Below are positions 46,605 to 59,487 of a DNA stretch of 64,000 nt, piece after piece. This DNA is from Chamaecrista fasciculata. Taxonomy: Eukaryota > Streptophyta > Magnoliopsida > Fabales > Fabaceae. Below the pieces are notes generated by a model that made no database searches, was not told where the DNA came from, and saw only the letters and a program-made list of their open reading frames with translations. The translations under genes were made by a program, and so were the position numbers. Numbering within the stretch: the first letter of the stretch is position 1; each line of letters opens with the position of its first letter. The stretch spans positions 135,316 through 199,315 of the forward strand of contig QANZ01047505.1 in assembly GCA_003254925.1 (NCBI GenBank), given 5' to 3'.

Positions 46605-46706
46605 CTCCCTCTCTCTCTCTTTTTCTAGCATTTTGATTATTCAAGAGCTAGCAATCTCCCTCTCTCTCTCTTTTTCTAGCATTTTGATTATTCAAGAGCT
46701 AGCAAT
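46605..46706. repeat. 51-bp tandem duplication
   Basis: Two exact copies of a 51-bp unit (46605-46655, 46656-46706) starting CTCCCTCTCTCTCTC and ending GAGCTAGCAAT, in the 3' flank of the mannanase gene. Confidence 0.9.
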
Positions 46707-46819
46707 CTTGTATGTGACTGCATGAATTCAAATGCAGTATGCTGGATATGAATGAGAAGCAATTTTAGAAATAATATTAATTCCTCATGAGTTATGATAT
46801 ATATATATATAAAAGTATA

Positions 46820-47003
46820 TCTTATATTATATGGCTCCACCCCTTTCTGGTCGTCCACATTTTAAAACTATAGTATAAAATTAATAATAAGAGAAAACTT
46901 ATTATTTGATCCCTTTCTTTAATTTTTACTGAGTTAACGATTTAGTCCCTCATTTATTTTACATACATATTTGCGTGCCCATTAAGGCACGCAAAGCCTC
47001 TAG
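46820..47003 (+). mobile_element. Mini-Helitron downstream of the mannanase gene
   Basis: Same sequence family as 14334-14508 from CCCCTTTCTGGTCGTCCA to the end. 3' hairpin TTTGCGTGCC / GGCACGCAAA, then CTCTAG|T. No flanking duplication, as expected for Helitrons. Confidence 0.65.
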
Positions 47004-47550
47004 TTATTATATATGATTGACGAACTTTCCACTACTAACATAACTATAAAAGATATTGACTTCCTCTTTCAAAAATTATTTCTTCATTCATATACTTCTC
47101 ACTCATCAATCATCATAAAACCTCATTCATAATTTTATTTTCTATTCATTATCAAAATTCTTCCCTTCAATTAATGATTTTTATTTATTAATAATTGAAA
47201 AATTATTTAATTATTTTTAAGATTAAATTGAGAATAATGAGTTGATGATGTCATCATCTGTTTTCTATTCATCATCATAAAAAAATAATTAAACTATTTA
47301 TAAATCTAAATTTAAAAAAAAAAATTAAACTTTATATGCATATTTTCCTAATATATATATATATGCCTTGTATTTATGACATGGTTATATATATAATCAA
47401 CTAAAATTAATAAGAAAACTTGAATTTGAAACCATATTATTTATTGGCTATATAAATACGCACAACTACAGTCAAATACTTGAATTACAATTGACATATG
47501 ATACATCATAATATTGATTATAAAAATGAACTTGAAGATTATACATAACT

Positions 47551-47622
47551 GGGCATTTGGTCTAGTGGTATGATTCTCGCTTTGGGTGCGAGAGGTCCCG
47601 AGTTCGATTCTCGGAATGCCCC
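47551..47622 (+). tRNA. tRNA-Pro (anticodon TGG)
   Basis: Full cloverleaf: acceptor GGGCATT pairs perfectly with AATGCCC, D-arm GGTCTAGTGGTATGATT, anticodon loop TTTGGGT with TGG, T-arm CCCGAGTTCGATTCTCGG, discriminator C. A poly(T) pol III terminator follows at 47627. It is an ordinary plant nuclear tRNA-Pro and stands alone in intergenic DNA. Confidence 0.97.
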
Positions 47623-48402
47623 ATATTTTTTTCTTTTTCTTTTGTTAAATTTGATTTTCCATAAGTACCGCCTTTCATCTTCAGCCACGTGTCAAATATT
47701 CTTGTTATGCTAATTAACAATGTAGTCCTCGTCTGTTTTGAGTATTTTCTTTTCCATTTCTTTTTTTCTAATTTAGTTCCCATTTTTCCATAAATTACAT
47801 ATACTATTTTACTTTTATATTTCTTATGTATTTTCTTTTTTAATATAGTTGTAACCTGTTAAAGAAAATTTGAAACAAAGATCAATGATATTGTACAAAT
47901 ATTTACTTGTTGCCATTAGAGAATTAGTAAAAATATTTTAAAAATGTATCTAATTTCTTTTCCTTTTCTTCTAAATTATTGACTGGTAGGTATATAGATA
48001 CTTAAATGAAAACACATTTTTTAAACTTCTTTATCTTTTTATTTCTTCTCTTAAAATAGAACTCTTAAGTCTTAACTTTTCTAACTCAGATCAAAAGAAA
48101 ACCAAAGCAACATTTTTTTAAGAGAAAAAAAATAGTCAAATATCTTTTCTTACTTTTTTTTAAAAAAAGTAAGGATATTACCAGAGACAATCACTTCTGC
48201 AGGCAGGCAAGGCATTTTTACATAATGAACACATATAATTACATTTCACATACACATAAATTATCTGTACATATATTTATTTTTTCCAAATAAAAGGGCT
48301 AAATACCCCTTAATCCTTGAGAATAACTTACTAATAACTAAGGTTTTAAACCGAAAAATAAGTATTCTTACAATCTATATTCTGTGTAACCTAAAATTTT
48401 CA

Positions 48403-51400
48403 TCATAATTTATCTGCCAACTGAGGGAACTGCTGCAGAAGCCACGTCACACCCCTGATGATGGCCTGATATACAATTTCTAAGTAAGCAACTATTTTAC
48501 AAACATTCCCTAATGGAAATAGTTATCTTTCAGTAAATAATTTAATCTATAGAGACTTCTATCTTTACTATACAGTTTATCAATGAAATAAGACACGTAA
48601 CAAAAATATTTTACAAGATCAATTATGATTGAAAAAATTGGGCATGGTAGGGGAAAAAAAGGGATATTGACGCCACACTCACAAACTAGGTGGAAGAATA
48701 CCATCAACTTCACAAGTTTATGTCAATCAATTTCAGATTAAAATTGCAGCATATATCATGGACAATGTGAAAACAATATGACAGTTATAGTGAAGGGGAT
48801 CTATAATTATTTTAGGCTTCATTATTAGAGATTTTGGTTTGAATATGGTAAATCAATTTGATATAAAATCAAACAGGGGTTTTCAAAAAAAAAAAAACAG
48901 ATTTTCTTTGACAATTGTCACCCAATTGTTTTTTGTTCATCCATTCATCCAATCCTCAGATACTGGATTCTGTTTAATACCAGAGGATAATAAAATGCAT
49001 ATTTTTTACTTGGTTTTCTCATATTCCTCTTCTCTGTAATCTTATATATATATATCGTTGAAATGAAGGAAAACCCACATACCAGAGTTGCATCCCCAGG
49101 CTTAATTGCAGGCTCAACAATGTCTCGACCATATCTGTTATCAGAAGGATAAGATCGGTCTATGAGAAAACTTCAGCTGGTTTACTTTGAATTATATATT
49201 TAAACACTGAAAAGCAATAAACTTAATAATATGAATATCATCTAGCGAAAAGTTCAGTTTAGAAGAAAAGAAAATGATGATTACAAAGGGAAAAGTCTAC
49301 AACTATAGCATATAGGCATTCTGTCTCTAGCGCTACAAAAGTATGCGTAGAATCTTTTGCTATCAATCATTTCTTAGTCCACTAATATTGATCAAGAGGA
49401 GTCTCTGTATCTTAACCTATGTGAATCATTAGATTTTCCAAAATAGATATGAGTAATGAAGTCCTTGAAAAACCTAACAACCTTCAGAATCAAGCTTGTT
49501 ATATATAAATTTTCCTTGAAAGGTAGACATTGAAGAGTTGCACTGAAGTGAGTTTAACTTCAAATAAATTCAATTTTTCAATATGTTTGTAATTTTGAGG
49601 ATGGTGGATGAAACAATCAAACAAGTCCTATGATTTCCTAAATTACTTATGAATTGGATCCTATGTCGCTATGTTTTGGATGGAGTTTATAAAGTAATTC
49701 ACGTTTCACCAAAAGTAAGAGAACAGTTTGGAATCTAGATTTCTGCAACATATATTAAATTGTTTCTAAGATTTTAAGAGTTCTTGACTCTATCTCCATC
49801 CTCTTTCTATTTTAAACTTGAGTAAACAATTTATCCGAATTGCTTGATACTAACATCAACATTTTTGGATGGAAAAGGTTTCTGCTTAAAAGGTACCAAA
49901 AATATTGTATCCAAAGTAGTGTTGAAAATTGACTATATTTAGGAGTCCACTTTATATTTTGTTTAGGTATTACTTATTTTAGTTTATCTATTTTTTTTTG
50001 TTTATCTTATCTTTTAAACTAGGTTTTTTCACTTTTATCATCTGTAACTAATCCTATAAATTTGAGATTAGATTAACTATCCTTCTCTTCTATTTTCAAA
50101 GATACATGAATGGCCGTCTCATTAAGTCTCTTTATCGTAGGAATAAAACATCAATGAGAGAGACTGGGTTTTCCTTCAAAATTCTACAAGCTCATTTGAC
50201 TTGTCTCAAATAGTATTTTGCCCCCCAAAACATTGAGTAGATCACATTATCTCTTGTTACTAATAGCTACAAAATCTTAAAAGCTTTTTAATTTAGAAAG
50301 TAAGAGTCTATTTGACAAAAGTTCTATTGAGTTCATTGAACTAGCTATATTTTATTTTATCTTCTAAATTATAACACTCACCCACTAGATTCATCACAGC
50401 AGCTGAAAAATCATTAAATTTACTGTTCAGGGGTACAAACTACAAAGTATCCATTGAAACAACTGTGTCACTTACGTTATTTGTCTCTTGCCATTATTGA
50501 CCTCCAATCGGTAAAAGCTGCATCCTTTGCTAAAGGGAAATGGTTTTCCCTTCCATTCTGTTGACATTTCGAAATTATACACATTAAAAAGATTATGACC
50601 AAATAAACTTCTATAACAGAAGCCATCCCTAGATTTTATATAGGAGTTGTCATTTTAGTTCTTGATTTTTAAAAATGTTTGATTTAGTATCCAAAAATTC
50701 ATAACTTGTTGCAAGTTAACCCTTCTATAAATACACTATCACTGTACAACTCAGTCTCTAAAGAATTAAATTACAACGAGTTATGAATTTTTAAGGACTA
50801 CATCAATCATTTACAGAATCTACAGACTACGCCCATATTCTAGAGACTAGATTGACAGTTTACTCAATTTTAAGCAGATAAGAGAATATGTACCTAAGTG
50901 CCATATCACTCCTACTGATGAGGGATCATTGGTGGACAAATCGTCTATGACAAACTGGAGATCTTTGCTGGAAGAATTAGTGAACTTTTTGAAGAACTCT
51001 AGAATATCCTGCAAATCAGTTAAAGTAAGCTAAATTTAGAAAGTAGAAATATTAAATTAATCATCACTTAGAGAAACTGATCATAAATAATAAACTTTGT
51101 CACTGAAAAAGCCGGCCCATTAGTTTAGTGCTGAAGAAATATAGTTTACATAGGATTTTCTTTTTTGCTTGGAATGGATCTAAGCGGTAAAGTATTTGAA
51201 GGAATTCAGATTTTAAGAAGTAGTAGGAAGAACAATAAAAGAATCTTCCTTGTTTAAAATAATAGTTCATTCTATTCATCAACACCAAGCGAAATTTTAA
51301 TAAATAGAACCATTTGTTTAAGGTTAAAATTTCTTCTTTCCTTTACAGTTTCCATTTTACGAAAATGCTCTGTGCTCTTTAAAATTTCGGCAAAAACTCC

Positions 51401-54235
51401 ATTTTAATATTGTAACTTACTTTAACCTAAGTCTCAATTTTGTCCCATACTATTTTCTTATTTCAATTAGATCCCATCATTTATACACATTTCCATTTTT
51501 ACTTAAGAAAAAATTCTATAAAATTTTTCTGTCATAAAACTACACGATCATAAACTTTATTCATATTCTTGCCAGGAACGTACAAAAAATAATTTTTTTT
51601 AATAATCTATTTCTACTAGAAATGATTAAATAATTTTTTTAAAAGCATGTTTTATTTTTTAATAATAAATTTTATGATGAAGATATAAAAAAAAATAAAA
51701 ATTTAGTCTTTTTTTTTTTAAAAAAAAACTTATGTAAAATTCATATTATCTTTCGGCTTAAGTGCAATTTTGGTCCCATAACTATGACAAAGGTTTCATT
51801 TTGGTCCCATAACTTTTTTTGTTGCAATTTTGGTCCCATAACTATGACGAAGGTTTCATTTTGGTCCCATAACTTTTTTTGTTGCAATTTTGGTCCCATA
51901 ACTTCTCAAAAGGTTCCACCATTAGTCCTTTGATGAATTCCATCCATATTTAGCCGTTAAGTATGACGTGGCATAGTAACTAGGATCATGATGTGACAAA
52001 ATAAGATGAAGTGGACTGAAATAGGATCTATATGCAACATATTAAAACTTATTTATATCCAACCACAAAATATACAAAGAGTGGTACTGACAAGGACCAA
52101 TCTGGTGGGAAAGAAGAGACTTCAAGCAGAAGGCGCCGACGAAGTCGATGGGATCCTCAGCCGGAGTTGAACGACCAAAGTGGCGGCGATGGCGAATCAG
52201 GAAACGGAACGAGGAAGAGGAAGTCCCGTTGGGCTGACGAGGAAGAGGAAGTACCACTCTTTGTATATATTGTGGTTGGGTATAGATAAGTTTTAATATA
52301 TTGCATATAGATCCTATTTCAGTCCGTTTCATCTTATTTTGCCACATCATGATCCTAGTCACTATGCCACGTCATACTTGACGGCTAAATATGGATGGAA
52401 TTCACCAAGGGACTAACGGTGGAACCTTTTGAGAAGTTATGGGACCAAAATTGCAACAACAAAAAGTTATGGGACCAAAATGAAACCTTTGTCATAGTTA
52501 TGGGACCAAAATTGCAACAAAAAAAGTTATGGGACCAAAATGAAACCTTTGTCATAGTTATGGGACCAAAATTGCAACCAAAAAAGTTATGGGACCAAAA
52601 TGAAACCTTTGTCATAGTTTTGGGACCAAAAGTGCATTTAAGCCTTATCTTTCTTATGAAGTTCTTACACTCGTAAATTTTATTTGTATTATTATATAAA
52701 AGATTTTCTATTAAACACTCTTTCTATCATAATTGACTAATTGTTAATGAAGGAAAATTTTAATAAAAACTTTATTTTTATTGAATAAACTTAGTAAATG
52801 CTTACATGGATCAAAAAACTATAAATTTCCTTCACTGCTCCAGTCTATTATGAGAACTTCCCCATCTTCAAATATTGCTTACTGGTATCAAATTATCATT
52901 GAGATGAAATTGAAACAAACACAAAATGCATAGGAAATGAGGTTATAGCCTGACATCCATGTATATCCGCAGTCACTTTGTATTCTATTACAGATTTCCA
53001 AATGTTGGTAACAGAAATTGGCATTTTTTTTTTTTGTTTTCGACTTCGTAAGTCAATTTTAAATGAATGTGAATGAGAAGCAAATTCTAGAAAGAAAGAT
53101 ATATTAGTTCCTCCTTTCATATTATTAATTTCTTCAGTGTCGTTTTCGATTTTCCTTCAGACGGAAAAGGTTTATGGTTAAAGGTTCATTTTGGTCCTAA
53201 ATGTATGCCCTAATGTTTATTTTCGTCCATTATGTTTAAAAATGTTCAATTTGGTCCTGAATGTTGGCAAAATGTTTCATTTTGGTCCAAACTATTGAAT
53301 ATATGTTTTGTTTCAAGTTCAAACATGATGATTGTAGAGCTACGTATTGCTCTCAAAGAGTCCTTACTCTATCCAGTTGGGGTCGTCAACAAACGATGTC
53401 AAATCGGTCCTAAAATTATACTTTTTGTTTCATGGTCAAATAAGCAAAGTTGATCATATATCTCTCGTTTCAAATTCAAATGCGAATTTAGAGTTACGAG
53501 TTCCTCTTATGAGAAAAATACGACCAAATTCAATAACTTAGGACTAAAATGAAACATTTTACCAACATTTAAGACTAAAATAAAACATTTTGTTCGCATT
53601 TAGGACCAATTTGAACAATTTGAAACACACCAAAATAAACCTTAGGTTAAACATTTAGGATGAAAATGAGCCTTTGAGCTACTGAAAATGAGGCGAGTAA
53701 CCAATCACTGTTTCAATGTAAACACAGCGGAAAAACAAATCGAAATCCAAAACTACCAACACAGATTTTCTGGCGTCCGAAGTCCGAACACACACATACA
53801 CACACAGAGAGAAATGGCGGAAATTACCTTTCGGCCCACAAAGGGTCGAGTAAAGACGAGGTCCTCGTAAACGCAATTTTCGGCGAATAGGTCTTCCACA
53901 GAGTCCAAATCATGAGCGTTGATTCCTTCATAGAAATTCCTCACTACCTCCGAAGCCGAGCTCACGGCACTATCATCACCGTCGTCGATTGTGGTCGGCG
54001 ATGATGAGATGGTGATCGATTGGGTTTGGCTCTCACCATTTTTCCTCCTTAGGGTTTTCAATCTCTCGGTTTTTCTTATTCTTCCTCGAAGATTGAGAAA
54101 TTTAGTAGTAGTAGTTGAATAATGAGCGAAGGAAGTAGGGACAGATCGGGAATTGAGGAAATTGAGAGAGGGGTTTTTGGTAATTTCGAAAAGTGGAGAT
54201 GGAGAAGAAGAAGAAGGTAAGATGGAAGCAGCCAT
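48403..54235 (-). CDS. Plastid-targeted NTF2/SnoaL-like protein (At1g71480-like), 5 exons
   Basis: Exons on the minus strand: 54235-53828, 51008-50894, 50557-50476, 49134-49083, 48465-48403. All are GT-AG with matching phases, giving 239 residues. The N-terminal ~75 residues are Ser/Thr-rich and basic (transit peptide). The rest is one cone-shaped SnoaL/NTF2-like domain: [36 protein letters not shown], then the exon-2 stretch [39 protein letters not shown] and the C-terminal [13 protein letters not shown]. Tiny exons 3-5 are supported by continuous conservation of this pattern. Function is unknown; the fold often binds small ligands. Intron 1 (2.8 kb) contains a gene-carrying transposon. Confidence 0.92.
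51755..52644. mobile_element. Pack-MULE-like foldback carrying a piece of SF1/BBP
   Basis: Two long arms in inverted orientation, 51755-52087 and 52251-52644, nearly identical over 330 bp. They surround a 163-bp core and are flanked by a perfect 9-bp duplication TTATCTTTC (51746-51754 and 52645-52653). The arms are tandem ~60-bp units built on GCAATTTTGGTCCCATAAC; the right arm has one unit more. Long terminal inverted repeats plus a 9-bp duplication identify a non-autonomous Mutator-type element. It sits in intron 1 of the NTF2-like gene. Confidence 0.88.
52088..52250 (+). pseudogene. Captured fragment of splicing factor SF1 / branch-point binding protein
   Basis: The core reads in one open frame: DKDQSGG, then [19 protein letters not shown] and [23 protein letters not shown] and RKRKSRWA are signatures of the N-terminal region of plant SF1/BBP. 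It is a partial copy with no start, no KH domain and no stop of its own, enclosed by transposon arms. A functional product is not expected. Confidence 0.8.
53176..53679. mobile_element. Foldback repeat in NTF2-like intron 1
   Basis: Inverted ends GGTTCATTTTGGTCCTAAAT and ATTTAGGATGAAAATGAGCC, same style as the other GGTCC foldbacks. No flanking duplication found. Ends just past exon 1 of the host gene. Confidence 0.5.
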
Positions 54236-54799
54236 TGCTCAATGCATGAATGAATGAATGAATGGATTTGGATTTGTTGATGACAGCTTAATGGCCTGTT
54301 TGGCCGACACGCTTTCAATTTTTATTTTCTTTCTTTTAAATAAATAAAAGTTTTTTTTTTTAAAAAGAGTTAGAAAATATTTTAGGATCTATAGTTGAAG
54401 TCTTGAAGACCTTTTTTTTTTTAAAAAAAAAAAAGAAGAGGGGATCATTGAAATTAATTTTGTTCTAATCAATAAACCTTTTCCAATTCTAAGTTGTTAT
54501 TTTATTGTGTGAGAAGTAATTATAGTTTCATTATAAATTGTTTTTATTATGGTTGTCACTTTTTTTTTCAAATAGAAAATAATATAATTAGACAAAATAC
54601 TTAATGTATGAATTAGTGATTGATGGTGTATCCTTTTTTATATATTCACACACACTCAATTCTTAATTTCTTATCAATGATTCCTTTAAGATGTTACCAC
54701 AAAAGCATGTTCCAAATAAGAGTGAATTCCCTATATTTTCATTTTCTGTATTTTGTGTGGATTTAAAGGGAAAAAGAAGAAGTAAAAATAAAAAGTCTG

Positions 54800-54844
54800 A
54801 GTTTTGCATATTTTTTTGTTCAAAAAAAAAAGTTCTGCATATTT
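54800..54844 (+). mobile_element. Micro-insertion TTTTGTTC-A(n)
   Basis: A 17-nt insert (54814-54830) TTTTGTTC plus A9 between 14-bp copies of AGTTYTGCATATTT (13 of 14 match). Confidence 0.55.
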
Positions 54845-56057
54845 ATTATTTAATGAGAATTACACTTTATTTTTTTACATATTTCTTTATTCTTCTAAAC
54901 ACACAATATATGTTAATTCAAATTATTATTTTGTTAAATGATACTTTATTTATCTCTTTACTTAAAGAATTACTTTTCCTTTTTTACAATATTTTTCCAT
55001 CTTATTGGCTTTAATTTTAAGGCCGAAATAGCAAATTTGGGCTTTAAATTTTCAAACCCATGCATTGGCAACTCGATCTTGCATGGGTGATAGTCCAATT
55101 TTAAAATAAGATGGCCCAATATTGAAGGCCTCAAATAAAATTTTCAAAATTCTACCAAGCAACAATAATACACCAATTGTCAAGCAAAATGACCTAAATT
55201 GCTAAATAAAATATCCAATATATATTACCCAAAAGAAATTTCAAGTTATTATTTCTTTTTTTACTTGATCAATTTGCTTATAACTTTGAAAAAAAATAAT
55301 AATATTTTTCATTACTAAACCAGATAACAAAATATTGGTAATTAAATACAAATTTCGTATCATATATATAAAAATATACAAATAAATTAAGAAAAAAATT
55401 AAGAGAATAACAGAACTAAAGATGTCCCATGAGTAAGTGAAGGCACAAAAGAGAGAATGAAGAAAAATATAAATATTTTACAACATCCATTACAATTAAC
55501 AAATAGAATTGTTATACATGAATTGAAGAATATTAATAATAATACAACAATGACACCACTCCCTTCCACAGCTCATAAAAATACAGCCAATCTGCAAAGT
55601 TTGTGGCTCTTTCATCACACAATTATATAAATCTCTCATTCACCACTAATTACCTATAAATTCTTAATTAAATCATACATAAAATGATGCACACCTAACA
55701 TCTTAAATCTCAAAAGTTAATTTATTTGCACTATTAAATTAATCCTACTCTAAGCTCCACAAATCCCCAACACTAATACTTTGGGAAGTTTGTTTTAATA
55801 ACAAAATTGTATTTATGATTTTGAAATGAAAGAAAATGAACCTATTGCATGTATACATATTATGTATGTGTTTCTTTCAAATCCCTATCAAGCTAGCTAG
55901 CTGCTAACAATATAATTTGTCAACTACTATATATCTTAATTAATTAATTAGGCACTAATAGGTTATTAATGCCACGTCATTTCAGATGCAATAATAAATA
56001 ATGCATGAAATGACATTAATTAATTAATTAATTAATTAATCAAAATTACCCTTCTAA
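54845..56057. other. Intergenic between NTF2-like and ERF021-like genes
   Basis: AT-rich. A (TTAA)n run at 56018-56041 sits next to the ERF021 stop. No gene. Confidence 0.35.
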
Positions 56058-56726
56058 TTAAGGATCCCAAAGAGAATCACATTGAATATCCTCCCACTGA
56101 GGATCATATTCACTCACAAACATCATCGCCTCCTCATGATCCTCAAACGACGTCGTTGCCGCTGCCGCCATTTGCATCCACATCGTCGGCGAGTCCAACG
56201 GCGACTCGTTGATCGCCTGAATTTGCGTCGGCGACAATCTCACAGTCACCGGCACCATCGACCCGGGTGACAACCCACCACCACTACCGCCGCCACCATT
56301 TTCCGGCACGGCGGCGGCGGTGGTCCTCAACCTCAAGGCCGCCTCGTGGGCCGCCATGCGAATTTCATCGGCATCATTGCTAGCGGGGCGAGGGAGGCCT
56401 CCGGCGAGCTCAGGGAAATTGAGGCGTGCCTCGCGGCCCCGGAAGTGTAGGGCGGCGACATCGTAGGCCGCGGCCGCCATCTCCGCCGTCTTAAAGCTGC
56501 CGAGCCAAATTCGGGTCTTTTTGCCGGGTTCCCGGATCTCGGATACCCATTTGCCCCATTTTCTCTTGCGGACTCCTCTGTAGGCAGAAGAGGCGGCGCC
56601 TTGAGATTCGTTGCTATTACTGATGAGAGGCATATTTATGTTCATGCTAAACTTTTTGTCGTGAAAAGCTGAAGAAAATTGAGAACCAAAAAAATAGTGC
56701 TTGTGAATTTTAATGAAAGTTGCCAC
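56058..56726 (-). CDS. ERF021: AP2/ERF transcription factor, ERF021-like (DREB A-4)
   Basis: Single-exon frame of 222 residues from the first ATG, or 195 from Met28 (position 56645). The AP2 domain is about residues 49-106 ([55 protein letters not shown]). Downstream are an Ala-rich helix ([12 protein letters not shown]), [22 protein letters not shown] and an acidic C-terminus ending CDSLWDP, all features of the ERF021-ERF025 group. Predicted nuclear stress/growth regulator. The start is doubtful: a TATA box at 56763-56756 puts transcription initiation at about 56730, almost on the first ATG, so Met28 (MNINMPLIS) is the more likely start. The coding region is GC-rich compared with its surroundings. 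Confidence 0.9.
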   Translation of the reverse strand: MATFIKIHKHYFFGSQFSSAFHDKKFSMNINMPLISNSNESQGAASSAYRGVRKRKWGKWVSEIREPGKKTRIWLGSFKTAEMAAAAYDVAALHFRGREARLNFPELAGGLPRPASNDADEIRMAAHEAALRLRTTAAAVPENGGGGSGGGLSPGSMVPVTVRLSPTQIQAINESPLDSPTMWMQMAAAATTSFEDHEEAMMFVSEYDPQWEDIQCDSLWDP

Positions 56727-56755
56727 AATGAAATCTTCGACGCTGATTCTATAGG

Positions 56756-56763
56756 TATTTATA
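56756..56763 (-). promoter_or_regulatory. TATA box of the ERF021-like gene
   Basis: TATAAATA on the minus strand, 30-37 bp before the upstream ATG (56726) and about 110 bp before the internal ATG (56645). It bears on the choice of start. Confidence 0.55.
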
Positions 56764-59227
56764 GATTGATGCGTGTGTTTTGTTTGGACTTTGCTACGTG
56801 GCCAATTTTACATTATGGGTTTGTAATATATGAGAGAGAGAGCTTCCTCGTAGTTACGTTACACAAGTCATCAAATTAATTAATTTAATTAATGAATATT
56901 TACAATTAACATAGAGTAACATGAGCATGCTCAAAAATCGAAATCTGTCCTTGCTTGCTGCTTCAATAATTAATTAATTATTAGTTAGTCCTTGCTAGCT
57001 TGTTATTGGTTTTCCAAGATCGGGTGGAATCCAACAATATTAAAAGATTAATTTTAAAAATAGTTATTCTCAAGTTTAATTTTATGTGCACTTATCATGT
57101 TATATAATATATCACGTATATATGTATATATATACTCATTACAAATTCTAATATATATATATATATATATGTTAAACTTTCCATGGTACATATCTAATAT
57201 TAAATCATGAAACTGTTTATAGTCTTTAAAAATGTGTTAGTGGTGATTATATATGTCACCATTTAGATGATCGAGCAAGTTGAAGTGTGTTTTAAGTTGA
57301 CATAGAATTAACGTGTACAGCTAACATGGGTTCAAGAAAAAGGCCCAAATCAACAATAAGTGAGATTAACTACTAGCTAGCTAGTCTTTCCTCAATCCAT
57401 CCAAACAAAGTGCAGATTCTTTTGGAGATCCATCTCGTTAATTAAAATTATTTTTACTCGTTTTTTAAATCTTTCCATTTAAACAACAATTAATTTTTAC
57501 CTAAATCAGTAAGATAGATGATATTATTATTTACATAGAAGAATACGTTATTGTGTTATATATATGATATTTAGAAGATGAAGGCGTGTACGTGAAGATG
57601 AAAATTAAAGAGTGGAGCCAAGTAGGTGACACACTTTTGATTAATTAGTGCAACAAAATTAAATTAGATGATGTCTTGGAGAAATAATTCGTTGAAGAAA
57701 ATTATAAAATAATTATAAAAAAAAAAAGAAATGTTTGCGTTGGAGTGACAAAAGATCGTTCACTGTTTGAACGCGTTTTTGAGAACTTTGTTTAGGCCCC
57801 ACTAATAATCCAGAATCATAAAACTGAAAAAAAGAAAAGGTGAATCTAAGTCTTAGATCAGCATCAAGATATTAATTAATTAATTAATTAATTATCTTAT
57901 TGTTAATTTAGATCAATAATCCCTTATTAGTAATTAACTAGTTGATTTAGTAGGAAGAAGGTTGATCTGCTAGCTTCTCATTTCTTCCGGCAGTGACCCC
58001 TATATTTTGGGTCCCAACTTTTAATTAATTCTGAACTTAAATAACAACAAAATTTCATTCATTTCATTGCGTATTGAAGTTTATTTAGTGAATCCAGAAT
58101 TATTATTATTTTTATGTGAATTATACAATATGATCATGATTCATGAAGCCATGCAGATCTAAATTTTGAGAGATTATTATTTCATAAAAAAAAAAAGATA
58201 AGTGTACAATTTTCTTTGACCATATTCTATTTTTGCTACAAAATTAAAAATATAATGAAAAAAAGATGTTTGATAGATATGGTTCAAACAAATTAAAATT
58301 GTCGAAAATAATAAAACCAAATGTTCATTTCTTTTATGTTCTTAATTACAAGATAACTTGCATTGTGTTTTTTTTTAATAATTTTTTTAAAAGTGAATTG
58401 TTTAAATGTACTGTTTTACCCTTTAATAATAATTAAACTAACCATATCAGATTTATAAGTATTTAAATATAAATGAGTTGGAAATAAATGTAAAAAAATC
58501 AACTTCATATAATAAATATATTTTTTAATGTAAAAAAAATTAAAAACAAGAATTTTTTTTTTAATTTATATATCAATTAAAGAATTATTATAATTTGAGG
58601 ATGAGGAAAGATAGGTTAATCCCCTAATGATTTTTTTTTTATCTATATATATATATTGTGGTAACTCTTGATGCATGACACTCACCTTAAAATTGATTAT
58701 ATCTTTATTTCAATATTTATCAATAAAATAAGAATATGTAATAAATAATTAATTGTAATAAGAAGAAAATATAAAATATTATTTTTTACACCAATAATAA
58801 AAATAAATATAAAAACAGTTTCCACATGAAAATTTTATAGTAAAAAAAAATATTAATGTTTTTTTCCCAAATAACGTAATACCTACAAGCCTACGTACTC
58901 TACTTGATTGGTCTCTTCAGTTATAACTTATGAGTTTGACTTCTTATTACTTCCCACCAACCCTATTAATTATTAGTATCTTTTGGATTCATTTTCTTCT
59001 CGTTAATTAAGGTAGCTAGTAAGTGCTGAGGTTAAACTTTAAATGTTGATTTATACAATTATTTAAATCAAGATTAATAGCTTTTATTCTTTTTGCTCTA
59101 GTGGATGGGTGGCCTATTGAATTCAAAGTGCAATGTACAGGCATATAGCTATAGTGATATGAGATATTGGAAGATTAATTAATTAATCATCATTCTCTAC
59201 AAATCTCGACAAATACTACTTATCTGT

Positions 59228-59270
59228 ATTTTCATGAAGTTTTTTTTTTTATATAAGAATTTTCATGAAG
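59228..59270 (-). mobile_element. Micro-insertion TCTTATAT-A(n)
   Basis: A 19-nt insert (59240-59258) between perfect 12-bp copies of ATTTTCATGAAG (59228-59239, 59259-59270). Minus strand reads TCTTATAT then A11. Confidence 0.68.
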
Positions 59271-59487
59271 GTTTTAATTAGGGTGATTGGCTCAATTTGT
59301 GTGCGTGTGTGTGGATATATACCACATTTTCCTTTTTACAATTTTCTGAGGATCAAAATGGAATTAAAAATTAAAATGATTATTTAACTTAAAAATGTTT
59401 ATTTTCTATTTTTAATTCTTAAAGTAAAATGATACATTTTTTTAACTAATGTTGTAAGAATATCGATTAAAGTTTAAAAGCATCTAT

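Noticed and set aside
51760-52640. Regularly spaced direct repeats resembling a CRISPR array
   Set aside because: Units are contiguous, in a eukaryote, in inverted transposon arms; no spacers and no cas genes.
52385-52676. Open frames with repeated [15 protein letters not shown] units
   Set aside because: They are translations of the tandem units in the Mutator-type arm, not a repeat protein.
53176-53679. 9-bp target duplication for this foldback
   Set aside because: Flanks AAGGTTTAT and TACTGAAAA do not match; kept only as a repeat without defined insertion site.
54691-55014. 107-codon plus-strand frame
   Set aside because: Low-complexity AT-rich chance frame containing a micro-insertion.
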